From Purshia tridentata (lineage: Eukaryota > Streptophyta > Magnoliopsida > Rosales > Rosaceae), in the NCBI GenBank assembly GCA_003254885.1, contig QANT01007971.1:1-41146 (forward strand): a DNA stretch of 41,146 nt, in the 5' to 3' direction. Numbering within the stretch: the stretch's first letter is position 1; every line of letters starts with the position of its first letter. The position numbers and the translations under genes were made by a program. Below are positions 9,760 to 19,303 of this stretch, piece by piece. The notes beneath the pieces were generated by a model. It worked only from the letters and a program-made list of their open reading frames with translations, had not been told where the DNA came from and did not search any database.

Positions 9760-10438
9760 GTACGTGCGGCTTGGGAATTTGTATTCCCGATGCCGTTATG
9801 TTGCCAGATTTTAGAATCCGAGCAAAGGAGCCACGAAGGACACGAAGGGTAGTTTAGTCTTTTCGCGTGGTCACGGTGAGTGAACCTAGGACCCTTTAAT
9901 CCTCAGTTTAGTTAATTACTTGGTTACTTGTGTGCTTGTCTGTTTTGATTGCTGTTTGCTAGTTAAGGGAAGTTACGAAATTAGGATTTGGATTACCGGT
10001 AAATTAAGGAATATTTGAGGTTACAGAATTAAGAAATGTTTGGAGCTTCAGAGAGGGCTAAGTAAGGATCAGTGGTGGTGTTTGAGGATTAATGGATTCA
10101 GGTGGAGATTTTGATTAGGATTGGGATTCCCGGGGGTTTTTAAGTTATGGCTTTTTAAGGTGATTAGTATGGATTTGGTTTTGGAAACTGATTTGAGAAT
10201 TCAGTTTATTCTCGGATAAAATTAAAGATTTGATTTTACTTATCCGTTTTTGATGACGTTGGTTCTTTAAGAAATGATTTAATATTAAGTTCGAGTTTTG
10301 GTTTCGATGGATTTTCTGATTATATCCAAAAAGGTTCTGAAAATGGTTTTCGGTGATTTGAAATGGAAATATCATTTTCGGATTGGTACGGTTTTCAAAG
10401 CACCCAGTTGCTACTCGTTCAGCTTCTCAGGTTATACA

Positions 10439-10700
10439 GGTCTTTGGGACCCATCACGGCACACACATAGGCTTTGGGCCGTGTGTCGGGATGCTTTGCC
10501 CTTTGGGGGCGGCCCTGCGTGCACGTACGGCAGTTGTTGGCCCTGCATGTGTATGACAGACCCTGGCTCTGCACATGTACGGCAGGATATTGGCCCTGCA
10601 TGCGTATGGCAGGTCGTAGGCCCTGCGCATGTACGGCAGGATTATGGGCCCTGCATGCGTACGGCAGGTTGTGAGCCCTGCGCATGTACGGCAGGTTAGC
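10439..10700 (+). repeat. Hairpin block and seven-monomer ~27-bp array (copy B)
   Basis: The leader GGTCTTTGGGACCC...CGGCACACAC...CCGTGTGTCG folds into at least two short stems. It is followed by seven monomers of 26-28 bp of the form GGCCCTGC(N)9GGCAGG. Most carry a CCTGC/GCAGG stem around a 9-nt loop such as ATGCGTACG or GCATGTACG. Confidence 0.9.
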
Positions 10701-11788
10701 TGGATGTGGATTGGGTGACGTTTTCATTTCTTGTTAGTTTACAGATCGTTTTGAATCAACGCCTCCTTAAATCCACTTCTTTGGATCTATTGCTTTCCAT
10801 TTGCTTACTATCTTCCAGTTTCTCTATTGTTCCTTACATTTAGTCATGTCTCCTTACTCGACCCTTTTCATTCTTCTCCTGGAGCTTCCTAAATAAGTCG
10901 TACTAAAAATTTCTCATCATCCATGTGTCAAGGCTGAAATGACTTTAATAATTGTCAACTCCTACATCAAGTCAACCATCACTTCCTCCTTTACTGATCT
11001 CAACTTCGCTAGAATTAACAAATGACCACGCTTACTTCTCACTCATTCAAACTTATCTATCAAGACTTGAGTCTTTGACTGGACTTCTGTCCCAATTCCC
11101 ATTAGGCTCCTATTTCCTCAACCTTTCACTGTACAGACATTTTATTCCTTTACATCACCTCTAAATTCAACAGCCTTATCGTTCCACTCTTCTTCTAACA
11201 CCAAAATAATACCTCACTTAAGCATCATATGGCATTCATGTTTCCAAGGTAACTCAGTACATGCAACCCTTTTTGTTTATCAACAACAGATGAATATTTC
11301 TTAGTAACTTCTCATAGGTCAGACAACTTAAGTAGTGTCTAACTTTATATCGCATGACCCACAATCCCCTTCTTAAATAAAAATCTCAATGATAACCCAG
11401 CATCATAACCTTACTGAAAAGAATTCTTACACTTTAGCACCATGTGATCCAACAACTAATAATTTCTTTTCTTAAGAATTATTGATTTAACAATTTATTT
11501 CATTACTCAATTTCTAACTTCACCCACTACTTCTTTCTCAAAATGAATCTGTGAAACTTATAACCCATCCATGAGCTTCTACCATACCACTCAAATTACA
11601 TTCATGGCGTCAAGCCGAAACATTTAACAATTCGCTCTCAAAGTGTACCATCAACTCAATTAACCTAAGCACGAACATCAACGAAATTTTCAACCATCTC
11701 AAACCTTGGAATATTTATTATCTGAAGATTCTCGGGTTTGCAAGCTTCAAACTGAAAAATAAAAATTTGGCGATCACCACACTTTATG

Positions 11789-11866
11789 TTAATCAAGTAA
11801 ACTATTTCTCCCCCAAGATTTACAACAATTTGTGTAAGGTCGACCACGTCGAGGAGGCATATCCAT
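11789..11866 (-). pseudogene. Gag start remnant of gypsy element
   Basis: The minus-strand frame opens MDMPPRRGRPYTNCC and meets a stop after 25 residues. A start of the MPPRRGRP type ~100 nt after the primer-binding site is common for Ty3/gypsy gag in plants. Both the distance and the peptide fit, but nothing further of gag is readable. Confidence 0.5.
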
Positions 11867-11943
11867 ACTTATCACTAGCAAGGACCAATTCTAGTTCATA
11901 AAGGGATGCACACTAGGTGCAAAGCCTACAGAGTTTCGAACCA

Positions 11944-11958
11944 GATGCTCTGATACCA
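11944..11958 (-). promoter_or_regulatory. Primer-binding site (initiator tRNA-Met)
   Basis: The minus strand reads TGGTATCAGAGCATC, the standard plant retrotransposon site complementary to the 3' end of initiator tRNA-Met. It lies three bases inside the TGTCA end of the family 2 LTR, fixing that LTR's orientation and boundary. Confidence 0.85.
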
Positions 11959-12651
11959 AATTGACAGGACCGTCCCCGAGTTCCACCTTGGAACTCGGAG
12001 TGATCCTGCAGGAATCCAATATTAAAGAAAATCATACCGAAAATTCGGCAGAACCTCCCTGGAAATTGTACTAACCCTTTTTAATTTCCTGTAAACAACA
12101 CTTCTAATTTCAACAGCACCTCTACCACAAGCAATGAGTCTCGGACTAAATTTCAAAATCTCAACAAAATATAACTCAAATCCAAAACAGGATTTCCAAA
12201 GCATGTCTAATTTGAGTTTACCACAACAGATAAAAGACCAACTTGGGAAAATAAATTTAAAATAAAAGCTTCTGCCTCGAAGTGGTGTGGTCCGACCTCA
12301 GCAATCTCTTATGCCTGGGGAAAAAGTTTAACAATACGAAGAAAAGCAAACATGAGATAAACTCAGTGAGTGGACATAAATCAAAAATAAGTATTGAAAA
12401 TCCTTTAAATTCAAGTTTTCTCTAAGACCTCACAAACACTATTTGAAATCCCCCAGTTTTAGATTATTTTCATAAAATCCACTAAAAGTCTATGTAAAAA
12501 TTAGCATCTGAAAATTCATTCTGAAATCTCTGATAAATAAATAAAACGGGTCAAACTCCCAAATTATCAAATACAAACTATAAGTTTATAACCATTGAAA
12601 AACCTTTTTATAAAAATAATATAATAATAAAAACTTATACCCAACCAGTTA

Positions 12652-12868
12652 CTCACCAAACCTGCCATACATGCGTAGGGCCCACAACCTGCCATACGCA
12701 TGCAGGGCCAATAATCTGCCGTACATGTGCAGGGCCCACAACCTGCCGTACGCATGCAAGGCCAATAAACTGCTATACATGCACGCAGTGTCACCCCCAA
12801 AGGGCTAGGCATCCTGACACACAGCCCAAAGCCTACATGTGTGCCGTGATGGGTCCCAAAGACCTTAC
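12652..12868 (-). repeat. Hairpin block and five-monomer array (family 2, copy 1)
   Basis: On the minus strand it reads GGTCTTTGGGACCC, GGCACACATG and GGCTTTGGGC, then monomers of GCCCTGCATGCGTA-like sequence alternating with GCCCTGCACATGTA-like sequence. Organisation is the same as in family 1, although the surrounding LTR sequence is diverged. Confidence 0.85.
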
Positions 12869-13510
12869 TGAACTGATCTGTGGCTGGGTAATTACACGGC
12901 ATTTCAAGATCGCTTTTAGTTTTTGAAAACTACGACTATAAATCCTTGGCACTAAAGCCAGTTTGAAATCTAAATTTTTAAAAACTCATGCTCGAAACAC
13001 AGAAATGAGAAAACTAGGATATATCCAAAGTCCAAATTAATTTCCTTTAAGAAATCAACAAACCATGCTCATGAACAATAATATTTCTAAATTAATTAAA
13101 TCAACGCTCAGATAACTCAAATTGAAAATATAAATTAAATCATAAAATTTATAAATGCGTCCACTCACAGTGACATATCTAGCTTCGATCCTCCGTTGAA
13201 TCGTTTGAGCGTCATGATTGTCGCCTTCAATCTAAAATGGAGAGGAGTAGTACTGGAAAACTGGCCGAAATTTGAGGAAAGGACAGGCGAGAATGACAGC
13301 TTCCCAAGCTGGTTTCGTCGCGCGTAGGGGCTGGGCTAGCTGGAGGAGTAGCTGGGGAGGCGGGTCGGCGGTGGGGCAACTAGTCGGCGGCTGGGGTGTC
13401 GCCGACGGGTCTAAGTCAGCCGCAATGGGTCGGGTGGGTCGTGCGCAGAGGGAGAGGGAAGAGAAAGTCATTGGCTGGGGGGGCCGTGCATGGGGAAATA
13501 AAGGGGGAGG

Positions 13511-13515
13511 GGAAA
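13511..13515 (+). repeat. Target-site duplication GGAAA, left
   Basis: GGAAA immediately precedes TGTAACACC of LTR C and is repeated at 16558-16562. Five bases is the usual gypsy integrase duplication. Confidence 0.9.
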
Positions 13516-14259
13516 TGTAACACCCCGCACCTTTCAAAAGTAGTTTTGAAAAGCTTTTTAAAGATTTTCGAGATTTTATTTGAAAAAGTAAATCGTTTTG
13601 CAGGTTTTCAAATTTTAAAGTTTGACTTTTAAACTTGGAGCAAAAAGTTGACTTTTTGTTCAGGAGCACTTTTCGCGTTGACTTTGGGTTCGTTGGAAAG
13701 GTCTCGTTTCACGAGTTCATAGACACGTAACACGCGTCAAACGGAGCTACGGTTTGGAAGTTACGAACGTGTGAAGGGAGGGGCAAGGTGGTAATTTTGA
13801 AAAGCTGGATTTTTAAAAAGGGGCACAGAACCCCAGAAATCAGACCCAGTTTTCTCTCTCTTCTCTCCCGAAACCTCTCTCCTTCTCGCGAGTTTTCTCC
13901 CAGCCGCGCCTTTCGCTGGCACGTGGGGGCGCGTTCGGTGGCGGGCCACCGTGGTCTTTGGCTTCCCGTGCTCACCGGCTCTCCCTCTTCCTTCTCATGG
14001 TGGCGGCTCCCCGTGAAATATCTCGGAAAGTGGAGAACCAGATCGCGCACAGTCGGCGTCACCATTGGCGATCTCCTTATTCCGGCGACGACGACGCGAC
14101 CTCCCACCTGCCCAGATCTTCTCCCCTCGTCGAGCCCAGCTTGTTGGTGGGTTCGATTTCACCGTGGGATCGCCGTGGACGGCGGATTGAGTGTGGGTGT
14201 GCTGCCGGCTTTCCGGCCTGATTTCCTCCTTTTCCGGCCACTTTTGGCCGTCAACCCAG

Positions 14260-14339
14260 GTTCGAGTTTTGATTCCCTCGATCTCGTCTACGTGCCCATG
14301 TAATTTGTTTTAGCTAAACGTGAGTTTCGTTTTTGACAG
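14260..14339 (+). other. Intron-like segment 1 in LTR copy C (80 nt)
   Basis: It starts GTTCGAGTTTTG after CCCAG and ends CGTTTTTGACAG before TTGACCGCC. Confidence 0.65.
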
Positions 14340-14447
14340 TTGACCGCCGTTGACCACCCGTTGACCGTAGTAGGACTCGCTGCCGTGTGATGGTTCCAGC
14401 GACCGTTCCTTGGTTTTCGGCCTCGGGCCAACCACCCGAGCTTGTGG

Positions 14448-14590
14448 GTGAGTTCTCGGACCTTCCGCGTGGTTTCCGAGGGTTGGGTAGCCACCGTGCG
14501 TGGTGGTTCCCGCCCGTTTTCGTGATATTTGGCTTGGTTAACGGATTGGTAGTGAAACTTGTTTGGTTATTGGTTGTCTGGTCTTAGCAG
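14448..14590 (+). other. Intron-like segment 2 in LTR copy C (143 nt)
   Basis: It starts GTGAGTTCTCGG after TTGTGG and ends GGTCTTAGCAG before GTACACTCAGC. Confidence 0.65.
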
Positions 14591-15264
14591 GTACACTCAG
14601 CACGGGAATTTGTATTTCCGATGCCGTTATGCTGCCAGATTTTAGAATCCGAGCAAAGGAGCCACGAAGGACACGAAGGGCAGTTCGGTCTTTTCGCATG
14701 GTCACAGTGAGTGAACCTAGGACCCTTTAATCCTTAGTTTAGTTAGTTATTTGGTTGCTTGTGTGCTTGTTTGTTTTGATTGCTGGTTGCTAGTTAAGGG
14801 GGGTTACGGAATTAGGATTGAATTACCGATATTTTAAGGATTATTTGAGGTTACAGAATTAAGTAATGTTTGGACCTTCAGTGAGGCCTAAGTAAGGACC
14901 AGTGGTTGTGGTTGAGGATAATGATTCCAGGTGGAGACTCTTGGTTAGGAGTGGGATTCACGGGATTTTAAGGTTATTGCTTTTTAAGGTGTTTTAATAT
15001 GGATTTTGGTTTGGAAACTGTTTTTGAGAAATCAGTTTATTCTTGAATAAAGATAAAGGTTTGATCTCACTTATCCATTTTGGTAACGTTGAGTTCTTTA
15101 ATTTAAGGATTTAATTTTAAGCTCGAGTTTTGATTAGTTTTCTCGTTATATCAAAAAGGTTTTGAAACTGGTTTCCGGTGAATTGAAATAGAAATATTCG
15201 TATCAGATTGGTTTTGTTTTCAAAGCACCCAGTTGGCATTCGTTCAGCTTCTCGGATTTCATAG

Positions 15265-15470
15265 GTCTTTGGGACCCATCACGGCACACACATAGGCTTT
15301 GGGCCGTGTGTCGGGATGCTTTGCCCTTTGGGGGCGGCCCTACGTGCACGTACGGCAGTTGTTGGCCCTGCATGTGTATGACAGACCCTGGCTCTGCACA
15401 TGTACGGCAGGATATTGGCCCAGCATGCGTACGGCAGGTCGTAGGCCCTGCGCATGTACGGCAGGCTAGC
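15265..15470 (+). repeat. Hairpin block and five-monomer ~27-bp array (copy C)
   Basis: Same leader as in copy B, with five monomers instead of seven, so the array has changed length between copies. Confidence 0.9.
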
Positions 15471-16557
15471 TGGATGTGGATTGGGTGATGGTTTTACGCA
15501 TCTTGTCAGTTTACAGTTGTTCTTGCGAATTATAGATTTCAGTTCATCATTGATATTTTGGGAACTTGACCAGTTTTATTAATTTATCAGAGTTTTCAGT
15601 CCTTGTTTTATAAATTGGGACTTTGATCAGCTTTATTGTTTTCTAAAAGAGTTTGCAAAATGGATTCTAAACGCGGGTTTCTGCAAAGAGTTTTCAATGG
15701 ATTTATAAAATGTTTTAAAGCTAAGGGAATCTCAAAGGGTGATAGTGAAGTGTTGGGAAACTGTAAATTTAAAGGTTTAGGCGAGAATCGATTGCCGGGG
15801 TTGGAGTAATAAAGGTCATTGAGATTTAAGGGTAAGTGAAAGGTTTCGGGGTATCAGTGGTTTTAAATTGAGGATTTAGTGGTTTCTAAAGGTTATTTGA
15901 GGATAGTGGAAGGATTAATTGAGGTTTAAGTTGGTTCAGAATAGATATCGAGGATTCTAAGAGTATTGGAGAATCTAGTAGAATTCTAAGTCAGGACCTT
16001 GTGATGTAATTTGAGGTGATTTCCAGTTTAGGGGATCAATTGAGGCTAATTGATGTATTACAGTTTAGGGACAGTGAATTCGATTGGTTAGAGGATCAGT
16101 GATCAGATTATGAGTTATGATTTGAGGTTTGACTGTGATTTGAGACTTGAGAGGGATTGTGAATTTGATGATTTTACTGATTATTTTATTTGAGTTTATT
16201 TTGAGGTTTTCAGTTAGATTTCACTCACACGGGCTCTAGTGAGCTTACCGGGTTTGTGTGTAAACCCGGTGCACCTGTGGTTGGGTGCAGGGTTTGGTTT
16301 TGCAGGTTGAGAAAGCTGAGGAGGCAGTGGAGAGAAGACGAGGCAGTGGGACCAGCAGTTTCTTCGAACTTGATTTTATAGTTTATTTTTATGAAAAAGG
16401 TTTACAACTTGTTTTTACAAACGTGCTTTGTAACTTACAATTGTTTTCAATAAATTATTTGATAGTCATGGCTCACAGTTTCAGAGAAAAAGGGCCCACA
16501 GAAAACAGTTGTCAGTTTTCAGCAGTTTTTCACGTGCCCGAGGGTCGGGGCGTGTCA

Positions 16558-16562
16558 GGAAA
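16558..16562 (+). repeat. Target-site duplication GGAAA, right
   Basis: Matches 13511-13515 exactly. Confidence 0.9.
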
Positions 16563-16862
16563 TTTCCAGAAAATTCTAGAAACTTAAACCCACTTTAACA
16601 TATTTACAAGTTTGCCCCTCACTTTAAACATCCGTATTTCTCAAACCATAACTCCAAACGATGCATGCTTTGTGTCTACGAACTCGTGAAGTCGAGCTCT
16701 ACACAACCATGTCAAAGTCAACTCTAAAATCCGAACGATTTAAAAAGTCAACTTTTGGGTCACTTGTCACATTTATAACTTTCTAACCGTAACTCAAAAC
16801 GGGACATGCTGCATGTCGACGAACCCGTGAGCTCAAAACCTTCCTAACGGACCCAAGGTCAA
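16563..16862 (-). mobile_element. Family 2 LTR, copy 1 (5' part after copy C)
   Basis: The sequence continues the LTR split at 13515. It carries the TCCAGAAAA and CTTTAAACATCCGT...ACCATAACTCCA motifs, paralleling 24270-24580 of the second copy. The match stops after CCCAAGGTCAA near 16862, so about 100 bp of the LTR start is missing. Confidence 0.7.
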
Positions 16863-16949
16863 GGCAGTGGGGGATGGTTTTGCATCAGATGGTAGAAACA
16901 TTTGGGGCTTACTGCTCCCATGTTTCTCATACCCACAGTTAGAGTCTTA

Positions 16950-18218
16950 CTATTACTTATTTCTCATTTGGCCTAAAATGAACAAAAGAAAAGGTTAATT
17001 TATTCTACTTTTGACTAATGTAGTAGAGTTGAAGCTAAATGTTGATTGAGGATTTGCTTGATTACTTTGTTTTTACTTATATACATGATAACTTGTTGGG
17101 CTTTTTTGCTTATGCGCCAAAATTTCTTTTAGCCAAAGAGTTTTACACCCTGCAAAAGAGGTAGCAATATATTCTACTTCGGTTGTAGAAAAAGCGACAA
17201 TTGGTTTGTTTTTTTGAACTCCACTAAATTGCTCCACTTTCAAGATTTAAAACATAGCCATATTTTCTTTTGCTGTCATCAACACTTCCAGGCAAGTCAC
17301 TGTTAGTATAACCAACTAGATTCACTGGAACATTGACTTGATAGTAAATACCATAATCAATGGTCCCTTTGACATATCTCAAATTCTCTTTGCAGCCTCC
17401 TAATGATTGCTATATGGTTTTTCTATGAATCTACTAACTAAACTTACCGAATATATGGTTTCACCCACCAAACTTCAAAACGTAGTGGAATGAACAAGTT
17501 TCCTTTCACCTGCTTTGCTTAACTTGATGCTTGGATTGCTTGGTGTCACAATTGGATTTGAATTCTCCATCTTGAATTTTTTCAAAATTTCTCTCACATA
17601 ACTCTCTTAAGAGATGAAAATTCCTTTCTTGTATTGATGAACTTCAATATAGCTCTCCCAAATCTGTCATTTCAAACTCTTTCTTCATGGACTGCTTAAA
17701 ATTATTCAACAAATCCAATCATTTTTAGTAAAAATGATATCATCAACATAAAGATTTACAACCAATTCCTTGAGAATTGCTTTTGACGTAGAGGGTATGC
17801 TCGTAAGGGCATTTCTGAAAACCATTCTTCTCAAATTAAGAATTGATGTGACTGTACCACGCTTGTAGTGATTGTTTCAGTCCATAATTTTCAACTGGTA
17901 AACTTTATTTTCTTCTACTTTCTTCACATATCCGGGTGGTTGCTCCAAGTAAACTTCTTCTTTACCATTTAAAAACGTAGACTTCACATCCATCTGAAAC
18001 AACCTTCAATTGTTTTGTGCTGCAAGAGAAATTATCAACCGAATAGTGCAAAGTCTAGAAATAGAGGAAAACACATTACCTTCCTTTTGTTTGTACCCTT
18101 TTGCCACAAGTCTCACTTTGTGCTTGTTAATGGATCCATCTGGGTTCATTTTCGTCTTGAACACCCATTTTACACTAATGGGATCCTTATGTGATGGCAT
18201 ATCTATGAGCTCCCATTA
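16950..18218 (-). pseudogene. Decayed Ty1/copia RT-RNase H
   Basis: Minus-strand frames give copia pol motifs in order. ELIDMPSHKDPI and VKWVFKTKMNPDGS with NKHKVRLVAKGYKQKEG lie at about 18215-18060. MDVKSTFLNGKEEVYLEQPP lies near 17990, LYVDDIIFTKN (the YVDD active site) near 17740, and GSVDDSK...SGAI-WSSKKQ of RNase H near 17300-17190. Frames are broken repeatedly. Gag, protease, integrase and LTRs are absent. The upstream end is cut at 18218 by the hAT-like element. The part left of about 17150 is assigned only by proximity. Confidence 0.75.
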
Positions 18219-19303
18219 GGAGTGAGCACAGTGTGGTTTGGTGCAATGCGTGAGTAAAACCATACACCGCGCCATAAATGTAAGAATGGCGCGGTTTGGT
18301 GCATCACACCGTAAAAATGAAAAGAAAACCAAACTAAACCAAACCTTATACGGTTACAGTTTGGTTCGGTGTTAAATAGTAATACAAAATAGGGTTTCAT
18401 TGGGGTTTCATTTTTTTTTGGTTGGGGGGGGGGGGGGGNTTCATTGGGGTTTCAATAGGGTTTCAAACTTTTACAATTTTATTAGGGTTTTTTTTTTGGG
18501 TTTCAATGGTGTTTCATATTTTTATAATTTTGGGGTTTGGGGTTTCATACTTTTATAATTTTATTAGGGATTTTTTTTGGGATTTCATTGGGGTTTCATA
18601 TTTTTATAATTTTGGGATTTCAATGGGGCTTGGTACTTTTATTAGGAGTTTTTTTTTTTTNTTTTTTTTTTTGGGTTTCAATGGTGTTTCATTTTTTACA
18701 ATTTTGGGGTTTCATGCTTCATTAGGGGTTTCATGTCATATATATTAGGGATATGTAATATTTAAATATGTTTTGTAATTAATTTTTTATGTACATATTC
18801 GTCATATTAATTCTAGAATATAGATTACTATGATTAGTAATTTTGTTTAGAGTATACCCTATAGTTTAAACTTAAATGGCAAAATACTTTATATTTCTAA
18901 TTTCCTAAACTATATACATTATAACTTATATGAATATGATACCTTATATTTTATTATTTGAATATATATATATATATATATATATGTTTGAAGGTTATAC
19001 TTTATAGTTTAACACATTATACAATATATAATATGGGAATTGTTTTTTTGTTTACTCTATAATAGAAAATTAAAAATTGAAATTCAAAGTTTTAAACATT
19101 TTTTTGGTCGCTTTTTAATTTAAAATCATATATAAATCATAAATATATTTGTAAAATTATAATTATATATATATTTACGGTCCGGTTTGGTTCAATTTTT
19201 GTAACTGTATTTGACCAAAATAGTCAACACGGTTTTTTATGATTGTTTTAGGGGCGGTTTGGTTCGGTCCCCCATTTTACGGTAAAAATGCCCTACCTAG
19301 GGG
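18217..19303. mobile_element. hAT-like non-autonomous element
   Basis: The left end TAGGAGTGAGCA and the inverted right end TAGGTAGGGCAT resemble the TAGGGGTG-type termini of plant hAT elements. Both ends are followed inward by GGTTTGGT/ACCAAACC-rich sequence. The element interrupts the decayed copia at 18218. No 8-bp target duplication can be checked, because LTR E starts immediately at the right end. The interior is AT-rich, with G/T-rich repeats at 18370-18740, a (TA)n run at 18962-18985 and no transposase. Ambiguous bases occur at 18439 and 18661. Confidence 0.5.
18370..18740 (+). repeat. GGGGTTTCA/TTTTTATAATTTT degenerate tandem repeats
   Basis: Repeated GGGTTTCAATGGGGTTTCAT phrases are spaced by TTTTTATAATTTT and homopolymer runs. 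The runs explain the two ambiguous bases and make assembly here uncertain. Confidence 0.75.

Larger units (their letters stand above)
8880..10744 (+). mobile_element. Family 1 LTR, copy B (both ends truncated)
   Basis: The match to complete copy C begins at AAGGTCTCGTCCTCAC (about 165 bp of the LTR start missing) and ends after the hairpin array near TTAGTTTACAG. About 1.1 kb of the 3' part is missing, including the ACCGGGTTT hairpin. Intron-like segments are at 9438-9517 and 9625-9759. The central sequence at about 10060-10430 is nearly identical to copies F and G. Confidence 0.85.
10745..11961 (-). mobile_element. Decayed internal region of a minus-strand gypsy element (family 2)
   Basis: The region sits downstream (minus-strand sense) of the family 2 LTR that ends at 11962. 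It holds the primer-binding site and a short gag start. Beyond about 11790 it is AT-rich, with many stops in all frames and no recognisable protease, RT or integrase. Its left limit is the truncated copy B. Assignment of the whole interval to the same element is inferred from adjacency. Confidence 0.45.
11962..13515 (-). mobile_element. Family 2 LTR, copy 1 (3' part, interrupted by copy C)
   Basis: On the minus strand the LTR ends GGACGGTCCTGTCA at 11962, directly before the primer-binding site. It contains a reversed hairpin block with a five-monomer array (12652-12868) and a CACTGTGAGTGG site near 13165. At 13515 it is split by solo LTR C and resumes at 16563. The homologous copy at 22226-24672 shows the uninterrupted arrangement. 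Confidence 0.75.
13516..16557 (+). mobile_element. Family 1 solo LTR, copy C (complete, 3042 bp)
   Basis: It starts TGTAACACCCCGCAC and ends GGTCGGGGCGTGTCA, which form imperfect terminal inverted repeats, and is flanked by GGAAA on both sides. No internal domain, primer site or polypurine tract is present, so it is a solo LTR left by LTR-LTR recombination. In order it contains a GC-rich 5' part (CCTCGGGCC...CCCGAG stem), intron-like segments (14260-14339, 14448-14590), a T-rich part, the hairpin array (15265-15470) and the ACCGGGTTT stem-loop (16247-16270). It is inserted in the family 2 LTR and is the best reference for the family here. Confidence 0.92.

Noticed and set aside
10474..10674. 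Cys-rich repeat peptide encoded by the 27-bp array (nine residues per unit)
   Set aside because: The unit length near 27 bp keeps frames open on both strands, but monomers of 26 and 28 bp shift the frame. There is no conserved start, so this is a by-product of the repeat.
12652..12868. Possible CRISPR-like array
   Set aside because: Units follow each other without unique spacers, and the context is a plant LTR.
13788..14303. Open frames of 100-214 codons in the GC-rich 5' part of each LTR, many starting MVIL
   Set aside because: The frames shift between copies A, C, E, F and G, and both strands are open because of GC-rich composition. Peptides are Arg/Pro/Ser low-complexity, and introns-like segments cut through them. 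No evidence of protein-level conservation.
18439..18661. Poly-G and poly-T runs as functional G-quadruplex or terminator signals
   Set aside because: Both contain ambiguous bases and are likely affected by sequencing error in homopolymers.
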